Source of the DNA: Rhizophagus irregularis
Lineage: Eukaryota; Glomeromycota; Glomeromycetes; Glomerales; Glomeraceae
Direction: 5' to 3'
Length of the DNA: 64,000 nucleotides
Assembly (NCBI RefSeq): GCF_026210795.1
Contig: NC_089442.1
Coordinates: 868,001-932,000 of the forward strand
Shown here in pieces: positions 24,135-37,758 of the stretch (position 1 is the first letter of the stretch; every line of letters starts with the position of its first letter). Both the position numbers and the translations under genes were made by a program. The notes below the pieces were generated by a model, which made no database searches, was not told where the DNA came from, and saw only the letters and a program-made list of their open reading frames with translations.

Positions 24135-24745
24135 TGCAAAATACTACTTTGCATGAGCTATTTCTAAATTTTTTTTGAGTTTCTATTATATAAAAAATAT
24201 TTACTTAAATCTACAACTAATTTTTTACTAATCGTAAAAATTTAATAAATTTATTAAATACAAGAAAATCGGTCACGTAAGTTTAGTTTGGTCCGATCAC
24301 AGTTCAGCACCGATGGTAGCAAAATCCGATCAAAGTTTAATTCAGTCTGCATTAAAATTTATATGACTGTGTCAAAAATAAAAAGGTTGTGACTTACGAT
24401 GTCCGGTCCATTGATCTTTTTCATACATTCTGCAGATCAGCGGATATGAGAATGAAAATCGGATATCAGAAAAAAATCACAAGCGATCGACATAAATTTG
24501 CACCAAAAATCATATGAATTTTTGTGGCTGACTCACGTTCAGTCATCCCGCCCCTGTTTCCAAACAATAGATTAATCCGTAAGTATCTGAGGGACTTAGG
24601 TTTTTTTGGTTAAACAAAATCCTACTTGTCACTAATTGTCATTATGCTGTTTCACACAATCACGTTTTGCGACTGCTCGGATCATAAATTAACCATTTGC
24701 GATTTTCCATAAATTGATTGGTTAAAATGATGATTCCTTGTTATC

Positions 24746-24751
24746 TATAAA
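24746..24751 (+). promoter_or_regulatory. Putative TATA box of F-box gene 2
   Basis: TATAAA in the same conserved context as in copy 1, 96 bp before the ATG at 24842. Confidence 0.5.
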
Positions 24752-24841
24752 TGGAATAGGATCCAAACACCCGTTGCGGCAACAACACTAAAAAATTATA
24801 ATTTGAATAATTTAAAAAATAATACTCCCTTCGTTTGAAAT

Positions 24842-26536
24842 ATGGCATGCTCAAAAATATTGTTAGGAGATTTGCCCGAATTAACATATGATATTATACA
24901 ATACTTTCGGGATGATATTCCAACATTACGTTCATGTATTTTAGTCAATAGATTTTGGTGTCAAACGGCAATTCCATTATTATGGAAAGACCCGTTTTCA
25001 ATGAAAAATCCTAAAAACTTCCACTTTATTGAAATTTACTTGCATAATATAAATGAAAAGGACAAAACACAATTAAATCGATGTGGAATTAACAATAATG
25101 TATTTCCTTCAAAAACATTATTTAATTATTCCAATTTTATTAAATGTATAAATACACGAAACATGTGTTCCATTATTGTAAATTGGATTAAAATCAACGA
25201 AACGTTTACCTGTTCAAAAGGACGTATTTTTTTATTATTAATTAAAGTATTTATTGAAAATGAAGCTAAATTAAATACTTTTGAAATTGAAATTGCATTT
25301 AATTACCTTATGAGCAGAAAATTTTTTAATTCTATTTTTAAATTAATCTTACAAAATCCAAGATTCATTAGTAATATAAAAAATTTAAAACTTCATTTTA
25401 ATGAAGAAATTATAAAATATAAATTTGATTATAATTTTTTAAAATGTTTTTATTATCATTGCAATTTAATTTCATCACTTCATATTAGATTTTCAAATTA
25501 TGAAAGTTTTAGTAATAACTACATGACAATTAAAAATCAATTATCACAGATTACTAATTCACAAAAAAATCTTCAAAAATTTATTTTTTCACACTTTCCA
25601 TTTTCAGAAAATAATATACGATTAGATAATATCATATGTGGTTCTAATAGTTCAAAGCATTTAAAGATAATTATATTTTATAAAATTGATTTTAAAAATA
25701 TATTACATATAAAAGAGGCATTTGAACAGTTAAATGTTTTAGAATCTATTCATATACTTGAGTGTCTTATTTTTAATTCTAGTTTTATTCAACAAATCAT
25801 TGATGTTAATAAACCATTTAAATTAGTATCTTTGTTTATGAGGAAAGAAGATGATCATAGATCAAGGGATGAAGATAGAAATTTACAAATTGAATCAATA
25901 CGATTATTATTTCAAAAATTTGGGGGATATTTAGAAAATATTGGATTTAACTCAAATGTTGGTGTATTAAAATACAGAGTATTAGAACTTATTAATAATT
26001 ATTGTAAGAGAATTAAATTTTTTGATATATATACATCTAGTATTCAGAAAGCTCATAATATATTAGATTCAGTTAAAATTTTCGTACAAAACCTTAATTA
26101 TCTTTCCATATATTTTTATTTTCCGTATGATGAAAAAAATGAATCTACAATAGAATTATTTTTAAGATTAACACATGTTCTTCCTTGTAAGTTAGAATTT
26201 TTGAATTTGAGTTTTAGTGGTAAGATTACAAAAAATGCTTGGGAAGTATTTCTAAAAAATTTAAAAAATATTTTTGTTAAGAAATTATTATTCGAGACTA
26301 GTATGTTAGTACTTGCTGATATTTTACCATATATAAAGGAATATATTATGAAAGAAAAAAGGGCTGAATATTTAGCTATCGCAAGTATACATACTAATAG
26401 AAATCGGTGTCAGTGTCAAAAAGAGTTGTTTAATATGACAGATGAATTGAAGGAATTTGAATCATATAATATTAAAGTTAAAGAATACTATAATTTATTT
26501 ATTAAAGCCTATGAATTTATAGATGAGATGTATTAG
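24842..26536 (+). CDS. F-box protein, paralogue 2
   Basis: This intact single-exon frame of 564 residues is closely related to the protein at 20947-22650. The F-box (residues about 10-50) is identical to that of the paralogue. Differences accumulate mainly in the C-terminal half, for example the deletion of S-L-F-M near residue 340, the two-residue change around residue 375 and the tail SIHTNRNRCQCQKE against SRHASRFRCYRQRE. That pattern fits a conserved SKP1-binding domain with a diverging substrate-binding part. Neither copy has a stop or frameshift, so both may be expressed. The substrate is unknown. Confidence 0.85.
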   Translation: MACSKILLGDLPELTYDIIQYFRDDIPTLRSCILVNRFWCQTAIPLLWKDPFSMKNPKNFHFIEIYLHNINEKDKTQLNRCGINNNVFPSKTLFNYSNFIKCINTRNMCSIIVNWIKINETFTCSKGRIFLLLIKVFIENEAKLNTFEIEIAFNYLMSRKFFNSIFKLILQNPRFISNIKNLKLHFNEEIIKYKFDYNFLKCFYYHCNLISSLHIRFSNYESFSNNYMTIKNQLSQITNSQKNLQKFIFSHFPFSENNIRLDNIICGSNSSKHLKIIIFYKIDFKNILHIKEAFEQLNVLESIHILECLIFNSSFIQQIIDVNKPFKLVSLFMRKEDDHRSRDEDRNLQIESIRLLFQKFGGYLENIGFNSNVGVLKYRVLELINNYCKRIKFFDIYTSSIQKAHNILDSVKIFVQNLNYLSIYFYFPYDEKNESTIELFLRLTHVLPCKLEFLNLSFSGKITKNAWEVFLKNLKNIFVKKLLFETSMLVLADILPYIKEYIMKEKRAEYLAIASIHTNRNRCQCQKELFNMTDELKEFESYNIKVKEYYNLFIKAYEFIDEMY

Positions 26537-27300
26537 GGATGTGTATTTTCATAATTTATTTCTGTATATCTATTAAGGGAATTATTATATATTATTCATT
26601 TTGTATTCAATTCATAGCAGAATAAAAGATTATTGGATTTAAGAAAAAAACATTGTTCTTTATGTAACTAATTTGTATTGTCTTCATCCGTAAATCCGTA
26701 ATAAAAAGCGCTAATAAATATTTCTTTTAACAATAATATATAGTATATACCAACCTGCAAAAGGTATATAGATGGCACTTTTTGAGGAGCATTAAATTAT
26801 CATTCATCATTCAAAATTTCTAAAATGTAAAGTATGCTAACAAATGTCACCATTCAATGCGTCTCATTGTGGCAATTCCAATAAGCATTGTGTCATCTTT
26901 CCACAATTTCTGGATGACGAGAAAATGCCAAAAAAGCGCAGTTTAAATACTTTTACAGGTCGTACTTTGTTCAAATAATACAATTTTCAGTTAATAATAA
27001 AGCTACTCTTCAGATTTTTTACATTATTAAAGAAATAAAACAATTATAAAATTTATAAAGTTTAAAAAATACTAGTTTTCGCAATGTTTGGTATTCTATT
27101 GTTTGCTACTATATAAAAAATTATTCTGATTTCTCGAATTAGTAGATACTGTATAACGAAAATTGAAGCAAAGCAAACTATTTTCACTTGTTCAAGTAGG
27201 CCCGACAATTAATTCTCGCCCTTCCTATATCTAATATCTAAAATTCTATAGTATATTTATTATCATCATCCTTAGTAAATAGATTCAATTAATTATACGT

Positions 27301-29589
27301 TTAAAATCTTTTATGCTGTCAATGGTTTAATATTGGAATGCTCAAACGATTGCACGCAATGAAATTTTTTAATATGACATTAATAATTAACTTACTGTAT
27401 CAAATATCGTTACACTGCATGTTTGTTTTAAAGATTTCACTTTAAGCGTTAAACAAGCATTTAATAAACGTAAAAATAAACGCAATTTTATGTCTTGGCA
27501 TGCCATTTTATTGGCAATAATATTATTGGCATATTTGTATAAATGAAAGAATCGTTTGGATGTTAAAGCTATAACAATTAACTATTTCTATTTCTTGTGT
27601 AATTAAATTTCTTTACGAATAACTGTTACTAACCAACAATAAAAATAAAGTCCGCTGTTAAAAAGATCTAAAATTCCAGTTTCCTCAATGAATCTAATTG
27701 TGATGAAATTTTTATTTTTTGTTTAAATTCTTTTGTACAAAAAGATTAAATTTATTTTATGATTCCAATCACAGTTTAAACTCTTCATTTCTTAATTTAT
27801 TTTATCTTTTCATCATAAGGAACTCTTCGAACTCTTTCTGATGCTACACTTTTTCAATGAAAAAATCCGTAGCCATTATTATGGGCCCTTCCAAACTTTA
27901 CCAGTATTACACTTACAGCCTCTTATATTATTAGTATTTATTGGAAGATCGTACTGAATTATTTATCAAGTATCGAAATATGTAAATCTTATGTAAAATT
28001 TTTTATATAATTTACATAAAAAACATCTGATAAATTTATTTAAATTAATATCAAATTTTACTGCTACACAAAAAATAACAATTCTGAGAATATAATAAAT
28101 TAAGATACAAAAATTTGCATAATTAAGGCGACACTAAGTGGTAAAATTGATTTTCATATTTGAAATTGGGTTTGTATGGCCTAGTTTTCAGATCAAAAAT
28201 TTTTTAGTCAACAAAATAAATTTAGTATTAAACATTTTTAAATTTTCGCAACCCGGATATATAGTGCCTGCTCAAAATTATGTGTTAAAAAAATTTTGGT
28301 ACTACACAAGCACTATGTCAATTATTTATTGGTAAATCACAATTCATAGGAATAGTAGAATCTTTAAAATTAAATCGTTTTTTTCATTAAATAAATTTTC
28401 CATTTAACAAAAATCACTAATTTTGGGCGATCATGTAATTTTCATACTAACTATGTGACAAATTGAGGCGTGACAATAAATTTTCACATACTGAAAAATT
28501 CTAAGTTCTCAGTATAAATAGTAGAAATGGAAAACAGGGTAAGAAGTGATGAATCTAAAATCACGTGATCTAACACGGCTTTAGACGTTCCTAATTTTGT
28601 AAGTAATTATTTATGACTCACCTTCGCTAAATATAAATTAACCAAATTTAATTAACACTTTGCAATTTGCATCATCTAATTCAATCATATGTCATGATTC
28701 TAATAGAAATGAACAAGTTCAAAATAAACCACATTCCATATATTTTACATTTTAAAAATAATGTCAGATATAATTAAAAAATTTATTAGCAAAAAAGATT
28801 ATTTAAAACTTATTTCAATAAAAACCTCACCAAAAAAATTATAAAATTACGATGTGATTAAAAAAAAAAGTGACATAGGTAATATACCCGGCTTTAAAAA
28901 AGGGTGGGGGATTTGATCAAAGAATATTTAAAAATATAATAATGTATTTTCATTCTTATCATTCTTTTTATGCAAACCATTAATGAAAAAAAAAGTAAAA
29001 AATTCATTGTATAACTGTATAACATCAGTGTAAACATATAGATACGTACTGTATATATGTAGTTTTTTAGAAAGTAATCTGGGAAGCTGGAATTTTGAAA
29101 ATGAAATCTATAAGCTGAAAGTTTTTCCTTTTAAATTATAGCCGATAATGTACGATTGTTAATGTACTTTTCGCTAATTCATTCAAACTAATTGGTACAC
29201 TAGTGCATTTATATGTTTCATCGTGGCAATAATTACAATACTTAAAAAAAGCAAAGTATAAAAATAAAAATAAAAATATTTATTTGACGTTGATTTAACA
29301 ATAAATTAATAGTAATATAGGAATAAAAAGTAAACCATAAATAAACAATAAATACTACCTATAAAAACTGTACATAAATTTTTAATAACTGTACGCTGTA
29401 AGATCACTTCCTTCTGATCTTGCAGCCTGGTCCAATACAATGTTCGATGACATTTGCATGAATCTGACTACTTTGACATCTTTAATCGCTTTGGTCACTT
29501 TGATCACTTGGCTCACTTGATTCCTGATATTTTTCAGTGGTACTGGAGTTTCAAATGCAGCAACAACGAAAGCGTGAATCACAATTAAA
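27301..29589. other. Intergenic, no supported gene
   Basis: About 2.3 kb of AT-rich DNA. Reading frames of 65 codons or fewer near 28138 and 29382 have no recognisable domain and I do not call them. Confidence 0.45.
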
Positions 29590-29641
29590 CAGAGAGAAGA
29601 ATAGATCTAAAAAAAGAAGACGAAAAAAAAGAAGTTAAAAC

Positions 29642-29852
29642 ACCACCACCTACACTCCCAACCCACGCTCTCAACCCACAACCCACACTCCCAACCCACG
29701 CTCTTAACCCACAACCCACACTCCCAACCCACGCTCTTAACCCACAACCCACACTCCCAACCCACACTCCCAACCCACACTCCCAACCCATACTCCAACC
29801 CACACTTCCAACCCACACCCACACAAACCCACACTCCCGACCCACATACTTA
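29642..29852. repeat. C-rich minisatellite (CCCACACTCCCAA family)
   Basis: Tandem units of 14 bp (ACCCACACTCCCAA) are grouped in places into a higher-order unit of about 34 bp ending in ACGCTCTTAACCCACA. The complementary strand is G-rich and reads as GSVG/WVG repeats, which I regard as a repeat artefact and not a protein. The array lies inside a purine-rich segment (about 29590-30085) with repeated AGAGAAGA and AAAGAAGACGA motifs. Confidence 0.8.
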
Positions 29853-30085
29853 ATGAAAGGAAGACGTAAGGAAAAGGGACCCAAGATAAGGCCTAATAAG
29901 GAGACCTTGACAGAGAGAAGATATACCTAAAAAAAAGAAGACGACAAACCCACGCACAAACCATACCTAAATGAAGAAGGGACCTAAGAGAAGACCTAAT
30001 AAAGAGAAGAACTGATAGACTAAAAAAAAAGACGACGAATAAAAAGACGACGAAAAAAATGATGACAAAAAAAAAGAAGATAAAG

Positions 30086-31818
30086 AAAAGTATTGAGACA
30101 TATTTATATTAATATTATATTAATTATATACTCAATTACTCATGACGAGCGCGGGTAACTTATTAGTATTCCTATCACCGATATAAGTAATTAAAGTCCG
30201 ACTATTTCATGTGACAGTTGTTGCGGTAACACAAATTATTATAAAAGGATTTATACCTAACAATACTTATTAGTCATCTGTCCATTTTTTCTAAATCTAC
30301 TAAAAAAACATGGAATTGATCGGCGATTATCAAGAATGGCTGAATAAAGTTTATTATTTTTTTTTTTGTTCAACATTTATAAAAGGAGATGAATATAAAA
30401 GTTAAACAAAGTCTATTTTATTAATATAAACAATTACTATTTTATATTAAACTTACGTTAGCAGAGGTTGACTTTTATTTTTTTTTTATTAAAAAAAAAT
30501 GAGAATAAAATAAAATAAATCATCACCTGACAAAAATTCTAATTATTTTATTAATGAAAGATATATTTATATGTGAAACTATCATTATTATTAATTTGTT
30601 TCTATGTTTGATTTTTTTTCACAAAAAAAAAAAAAAAAAAAATTACTAAAGAAAATAATAATTTCGATACAGTGTTTTATGATCTTTATTAGAAATCACT
30701 CATATGTCAAAATCGGATATGTAATATAATTTACTTTCTCGGTAAAAACAATTGTCGAAAATGAAATTATGCATCGAAGGTTTTTTTTTTATTTCAACAT
30801 AAGGAAAAAACATTGTTTTACGTAATTAATTGTGGCGTTAATAATAACAGATAATGTTTGTTTATGGTTACAAAAAACTCTGTACAATTAAATGTCGTGA
30901 TGTGGACGCTAAACAATTATAACGAAGACAATTTTTTTCAGAATTTGTAGTTCGTTACTTTGTAGGACGAAAAGCATTTTTATTTATTGGATTTATTTAT
31001 TTTTTTTTTGACTTTATGCAACATTATCGGTTATCACGTTCCAATTTCTTGATTATTGCCAAGATATTAATTAATAAATAACATACGGTACTACGAGTGA
31101 ACGATTTGGACGTCGATTTTTGATTTGTCATACATAAAAGTATCGAATTTTATTCCATTATATTAATGTATTTTATGTATTTTATAAGTTTACTGCTGAT
31201 TCTCACCATCTATTCTACAATTATACCTTTCACTTTTGGCGCTATTATTTGTCCACAGTTCACACGTAAAGAACTCACATAATACTTATTTAGCGTTGAT
31301 GTCCTTGGTATGACTGAATTATTTTTTCCCATATCGAATCATTTCTTCTTAGAAAAGGTTCTATTTTGGCTGAAATAAATTCATGAGATTTAAGTGGTTC
31401 TATATTGTGCTAAATTAGTAGAATAGCTTTTCGAATATTTATTTACGTTATCGGCATAAGCCGAAAAACTTCTTGTGAGAAAAAAAGAAACGGGTTTTAC
31501 CTTTTTACTTTCATTAGAATCCTATTCATTGCACTTAAAAGGTAATTATTCTCATGCAAAAAAAAATAATTAAACTTTTAAGGAAGGATAGAAAATAAAA
31601 GAATCAAAACAAGAAATAAAATAAACAAAAAATAATAAACAAAAGCCTTAATAATTCCATGGAACTTCCGATATGTACTGTAGATCACTGTTTTTTCTGA
31701 AAAAAAGAATTCCTGTATCACAGAATCTTTTTTCTTATCTGATTAACTGATTAACCCGTTTTTAATATTCATATGTTGCACATGCATGAGTCGTATAACG
31801 CCCCATGAATCTGCTGCA
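30086..31818. other. Intergenic, 5' flank of the four-exon kinase
   Basis: AT-rich DNA with several long A and T runs (for example near 30620-30640). No gene was found. Confidence 0.45.
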
Positions 31819-31824
31819 TATAAA
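31819..31824 (+). promoter_or_regulatory. Putative TATA box of the four-exon kinase
   Basis: TATAAA lies 127 bp before the ATG at 31946, a spacing similar to the F-box genes. It is followed by a T-rich tract and an A-rich leader. Confidence 0.4.
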
Positions 31825-31945
31825 TTGTTTGAACCGTTTATTTTTTTTTTATTTTTTTTTCTTTTTTAAATTGTCATATTTAAAAAAATATATTTTTTAA
31901 TATAAAAAAAAATTCTTAAAAAAATAATAAAAAATAATTTAAAAT

Positions 31946-33575
31946 ATGTATGTATATGATTTATATAATTCAAATTTACTTAAAAATATTTCAAACGAAT
32001 ATAGTGAATATGAAAAAAATATAATTAATCAGACATATGGATTATGTTCTGATTGTAAAGAACCAAAAACATTTTGGGGATGGTGTAAAAGTTGTAATTC
32101 TAAAAGATTTCAAATGGCTTTTCAATGGACTAGTGGTAATGGAATTATTGATAAAATTATAAAAGATTCTCAATTAACTGCAAGAAATAAAAGAGAGGTT
32201 ATAGAATGGATTCCTTATGATCGTTTAAAAAATATCCAATTCCATGCTCGAGGTGGATTTAGTACTGTATATCTTGCTATTTGGTTAGATGGACGTATTA
32301 GGACTTATTGGAATAATGAAACAAATCAACTGGATAGAAAAGTTTTTAAACTTAATGAAGAAGATTTTAAAAATGCAAGGAACAAAGAGACGAGATCTCC
32401 TCTACAAAAAAATGAAAAAACTGGTTTCCATGTTGTATTGAAATGTTTAAATAATTCTTCTAATGATACTGAAGGATTTTTAAATGAGGTAAAATTTATA
32501 ATTAATTCTTTTTATTTACGTTATTTTAAAATTATTTATATATTAATCGTAATTAATTATTTTTAGTGGAAAAATTATTTAAAATTTATATATTCAACCA
32601 TGAATAATAATTGTGATTCAATACGATTATACGGAATAACTCAAGATCCGGTGACATTAGATTATATGATAGTCATGGAATATATGAGTTATGGTAGTTT
32701 AAGATCTAATTTGATGATAAAAAAATATAATCCGTACGATAAATTTAACAACTTGTATTTCATTGCAAGATCTCTATCAGCCCTACATAAGTGCGGTTTA
32801 ATACATGGTGATTTTCATAGTGGTAATATACTTTTACAGTCTCATAGGTATGCTTATATAAGTGATTTTGGATTAAGTCGATCTGCTCATAAATCTGATT
32901 CTAATGAAGTTTATGGAGTACTTCCTTATATTGCTCCAGAGGTATTACGTGGAAAACCATATACCAAAGCTTCTGACATATATTCTTTTGGTATTATAAT
33001 GTGGGAGATGACATCTGGGATTCCTGCTTTTAACAATGTACCTCATGATTTTTATCTTTCCATAGGAATATGTAAAGGAAATAGACCAGAGATTATTGAT
33101 GATACAGAACCTGAGTATGTTGAATTAATGAAAAAATGTTGGGATTCTGAACCTAACAAAAGACCATCAGCCGAAGATCTTATTGAATGCTTTAAAAAAA
33201 TGCGTTCACAATATTATTCTAATTATGATAGAGTACAAGTGCCAGGTAAATAAAAAAAAAATTTAATAAGCGTCATATTTAATGATTTTTTTATTTAATT
33301 AAAAAAATACTATTTTTTTAGAGAACGAAGTCATTATTCAAAACCATCCATTATCTTGTTATACGAGTAGAAAAATTAATTATTCTACAGAATTAAACGA
33401 GATTTTGAAGTCGAGTGAGTCGAGTGAAAGCTTAGGTATATTTATTTATTTATTATTATTTTTTTCCTATATATATTTTTTCCTATCGTCATTGCTAATT
33501 TTATATTAATTTTTTAAAGAACATTGTAGGGTTAATGAAGTTGATTATTTATATCCTGTAAGGGGTTCGGTGTAA
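31946..33575 (+). CDS. Zinc-ribbon TKL-type protein kinase, four exons
   Basis: I read exons 31946-32488, 32567-33245, 33322-33435 and 33520-33575, giving 463 residues. The first intron is phase 0 and the other two are phase 1. Residues 34-50 form a zinc ribbon (Cys 34, 37, 47, 50). The kinase domain follows, with glycine loop ARGGFSTVYLA (101-111), Lys 166 (VVLK), hinge MEYMSYGSL, catalytic HGDFHSGN (Asp 263, Gly where HRD has Arg), DFG (Asp 281) and APE (304-306). This is one N-lobe exon followed by one catalytic-lobe exon, the normal layout of the family, and it serves as the reference for the other three kinase loci here. Loss of the HRD arginine does not by itself abolish activity. The short tail exons (residues about 408-463) have no recognised domain. 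The upstream or downstream signalling partner is unknown. Confidence 0.85.
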
Positions 33576-36500
33576 AGATAAAGTTACAATACTCAAATAT
33601 TTTCATGTAATAATTATCAGGGTAGTCGCGATTTATTTACTATATACTGTATTTATAAAATTATGTGTTTAATATTATAAAAATATCTTTTTAGTTTGAA
33701 ATACCGTTTCGAATTTGAAAAATAGCGCGTGACTTTATTAAATTCTTCAATATAACTTAAAAAAAAAATGTTCTTCAATAAAAATATTACTTTTATTATG
33801 AATAATCATTATTCGTCAAATTTTATAGTAACGTTGCACTTTAATTTGAGCCAGACAAATATTTGCGTTAATATCTTTACGGTCTACTAAATATATATGC
33901 ATATACCGTATATACATACATATTCCATATAATGCATGATTTGATACTTCCTATATTTATGGAATATTACAGTAAATAAAAGTATTATTAATAAAAGAGG
34001 AATTTGTATTATTACGTATCTACACAAATGCACAAGTACACCCACCGTAATTACGGAATTCGTTTAGCGTTTAGCAAAGAAGTTTAAGAACAACAGATTA
34101 ATGATCTGTTAAATCGCTAAAATTAGGTTCCTAAATAATTTCTTTTAGAATTTTAATAAAATTAAAACGTGTACTGTACAGTATATGGAATACTGTATTT
34201 TCAATATTTTAACATCATCAGTATTTTTATTTCTCCTATACGAAAATTTATTTAATAGCAGAATACAAAGTGTAAAATTTTGTCTAAAATAAATATTTAT
34301 GAATAGAAGCGTTTTTCTGAAAGAAATTTTACAATTGTTTACTAAAAAAAATTTAAATTGTATGTCATATACAGTACATGTCACTTCGAAATATATCACT
34401 CATCCAATAATAAATGATCATTTATTTGGATTACTTTCTCAGCTGAATACTGTTTTATATAAAAAGGTTTCGCTCAGAATTTCGTATTTCGACCCTAATT
34501 TCGGATTTCGGTAAGGAATTTTGGATTCGGTAATAGTTTCGGAACTGGGTTTTGAATTTCGGATTCGATCGCATTTTCCGAAATTTTGCCACATATAAGT
34601 ATATTTTATAAAAGTTCTTTCATCATATACATTTTAATAAACAATAAGGCAATAATATGATATTAAGACTTACCTGTTAATCTAACTATATCGTCATAAC
34701 AAGCTACTGATCAAGATTCAGGAGTCTATTTTATTGGTCATAATATATTCAGGAAGGTATATTATATCATAACAGGCCACAAATCAAAAGTTTATAAATA
34801 ATATAAATAATCATCTTTTTTTTTTTTATAAAAAAACATTTCTCTTTAAAAATAATTTTTTTTATAAAAAAAAATAATTCTCTTTAAAAATAATTTTCTA
34901 GAAAAAAATAATTCTCTTTAAATGATATTTTTTTATATAAAAAATTAATTCTCTTTAATACTTTTTTTTTTATTCGCAAGAATGGTATGGGTATGATTAT
35001 GATCATACTATACTAAGTTTGGATTCTGATTATTAATCAACTTGTATATATGGCAACAGAGTAGGTTACAAATAATTCATGTAACTATTTTAGAAATTAA
35101 CTGGCTCACATTTTTTAAAAAAGTCCATACAGTTGGCTAGATAATTTTAAAGAAGAATGGTAGAAAGAAATGATATTGGATTTCATAGCGCCCTTCAGGT
35201 AAAGAGAAAGGAATTGGAGAAAAAGAAATGCTTGAATCTATCTAACAAATCATATTTTATATTGGAATCGTGGAAACATAATTTCTTTAGGTGCTGCTGG
35301 GAAGGAGATAGTCTTACCAGTCCTGATGGGATGCTCTAAGCATCCTTTGGGCTTACACAAGGGCAGATGTAGAAGCGTCAGTAAACCAAGATAAATGATT
35401 GGTGTGGTTAGAGGTTATTTATGGTTTCCCAGAAGCAGCCAGAGTATATTTTACAGACTCGGCGGTAAATTTTTATAAACTATACTTTATATTAAACTGC
35501 ACTATAAATTCAAGTTCAACTTTGTTATTCTATCGATAGCTCCTGCTCAATACAAGCAACCTGGTCGAGACCAATCTAAGGAAGTGAATTTAATTGGTCT
35601 ACAAAAAGTTCAACGTGTGAAGATACGGGAACTTTTTGATAACTTGCTAAATTAATAATTATTTATAAAAATTTCACAATTAACATGGATTTTTATTAAT
35701 GCACCCCACCTTAAATTACGATAGTTGAAACTGGTTATAATATATCCATTAAACAATTATATCATCATATCTTTCGATTTTTAATCAAAAGTTTATTTCC
35801 ACTTATCCAGTTTGCAAAATTTTGGTTTAAATTATTTATTTCGCCATTTACAAACTAATTCTATGATTGCAATCATTTAAAATACTATTACTTTTTTTAT
35901 AATAAGTATTTTTTTATTACCATTATTTTCATAATAGTGTATATTAAAACAATAAAAAAAAAAATTTCTTGCCAAAAATTTTAAACCCAATAAATAAAAA
36001 GTGTTCTTTCTATAACAATTACACTTTAACACTTGCAATAAGTAAGTTTATTCTTGTTTCTTTGAGTATTGGATTAAATTATTATATATTGTTTGAAACT
36101 TCTTTCAATTAAAGTTTGTGGCTTTACTAACTTGTTTGTAGATATTCATGGTGTAACAAGTTTCAACTCATCATTATCATGTTTTTTCTAGTTTAAAGTA
36201 TCACAACATTATTTAAAAATTGTTTGACATAGCCTGATATGACAATAATGATAGGTTTCGCCCTCAACATTAATTAAAATTGAAATTTTTGCATAAATCT
36301 AAATGGATATTTCTTAATTGATCCAGAGAAAATGTGTAATAGATCCAATATTTTGAAATCATAAATTAATTATAGCTAACTTACATCTGAATTTTTGTTC
36401 ATTAGTTTGTAATGTTGCGCGTTAAAAAATTAAAATTAGCTACAATGACAACAATTTCATAGCAAAAATGTCACATTTATTTATTTAATATTATAAAGGA

Positions 36501-36927
36501 ATTTCCTTTCATTCAAAAACAACATTTTTTCTTAATAGTGAATAATGATTTCAATATTTTAATTTGCTATTATTATGATCATTTTTTAATAAAGACTTTG
36601 AAACATTTCTATTATTTAGTATCCCAGACGAATTATAAAATAGTTTCTTATAAAAAGACTTATTTAAAGTTCCTAACTGAATCGGTCCTAGCAACTGCAT
36701 CCGGTTTTGGGACCGTCTTTGGTCCAAAATGTCCGGACTAGGGCCGATACATATGATTTTTTGTATCCAATAAAAACGAGACAAATTTTTGTGCTCATCT
36801 ATTTCTACTTTAGGTTTTGTTTCATTTTTTTTTTTTAATAATTCAAATTCCTAAATACAATTCAGTAGTCCCTGTCCAGGCCAAGAGACCGGTCTTTTTG
36901 GGACCAGACCAGACCAGACTGGACTCT
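33576..36927. other. Intergenic, low-complexity DNA, no supported gene
   Basis: A short array of about four 33-39-bp units with a TTCTCTTTAAA core lies at 34825-34960. TTTCGGATTTCGG-type motifs cluster at 34470-34585. The 60-codon frame at 35157 has no domain or homologue that I recognise. A GC-richer patch with GGTCC/GGACC motifs (36675-36745 and 36870-36930) may be an old repeat. Confidence 0.45.
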
Positions 36928-37130
36928 TCCTAACGAAATTTATATTTTTTAAATATTCCTAATGAAATTTATTTAAAAATTTTATTTTTTAAAATATTCC
37001 TAATGAAATTTATTTAAAAATTTTATTTTTTAAAATATTCTTAATGAAATTTATTAAAAAATTTTATTTTTTTAAAAAAATATTCCTAACGAAATTTATT
37101 AAAATTTTATTTATTTATTTTTTTTTAAAA
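36928..37130. repeat. 41-bp tandem repeat
   Basis: About four to five copies of a 41-bp unit with the core ATTCCTAATGAAATTTAT followed by T and A runs. The last copies are degraded by poly-A and poly-T expansion. Confidence 0.75.
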
Positions 37131-37758
37131 AAAAAACAAAATATCAAATTCTAAAATAAAAATAATAATTTTTTCTAAATGCTTATTAAATTATCAAAGC
37201 ATATAATTAAGCATTTCATCCTTATTCTTCGCTCATTCATTCTATTTATCCATCATTCATTCCTCATTACTCCATCCCATGATTGTTTTATATATAATTT
37301 AAAAAACTTCGTTGTCATCATTCACTTATATTACATACTGAGATGAGTGGTAAATACTTTTGAAGTTCACTTCAAACAATAATTCAATTTATTTTACATG
37401 AATTATTAATCAATATGAAGCAAAACAAAATTAATTCTTATTAATTTATTTATTAATTTCCTTTAACTGATAAATTTTTTACAAGAATTATCATCTAGAA
37501 TCAAAGATAAAGGACAATGTTTCTTATTTATAGTTCCCTATAATTTAAATCCAATTATTATGCAAGAATATTGTTCCAAGTAAAGTAAAGGACAATAATT
37601 CTTAAACTTTATTATTATTTTCTAAAGCAAAAACATTAATTCTGATTAGTTTCTTTCATAGTTGATCATGTGAGTAGATTGATCATGGAAAGAAATAGGA
37701 AAGTAGATTTTATTCAAAGATATTATGTGAGGTGAATTTGTTTAAAATTATTCAAATA
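37131..37758. other. Intergenic, no gene seen
   Basis: AT-rich DNA immediately before a short relic coding stretch. No other structure is seen. Confidence 0.4.

Larger units (their letters stand above)
24425..27300 (+). repeat. Direct duplication, copy 2 (F-box gene with both flanks)
   Basis: Second copy of the 2.9-kb unit described for 20500-23440, in the same orientation about 3.9 kb downstream. Both 5' and 3' flanks match, so the duplication was of genomic DNA and not a retrocopy. Confidence 0.8.

Noticed and set aside
29585-29884. Gly/Trp/Val-repeat proteins on the minus strand
   Set aside because: They are the translation of a 14-bp minisatellite; both overlapping frames are open only because the repeat lacks stops.
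35157-35339. 60-codon plus-strand frame (MVERNDIGFHSALQ)
   Set aside because: No homologue recognised, no promoter or splice context, and the surrounding DNA is repeat-rich.
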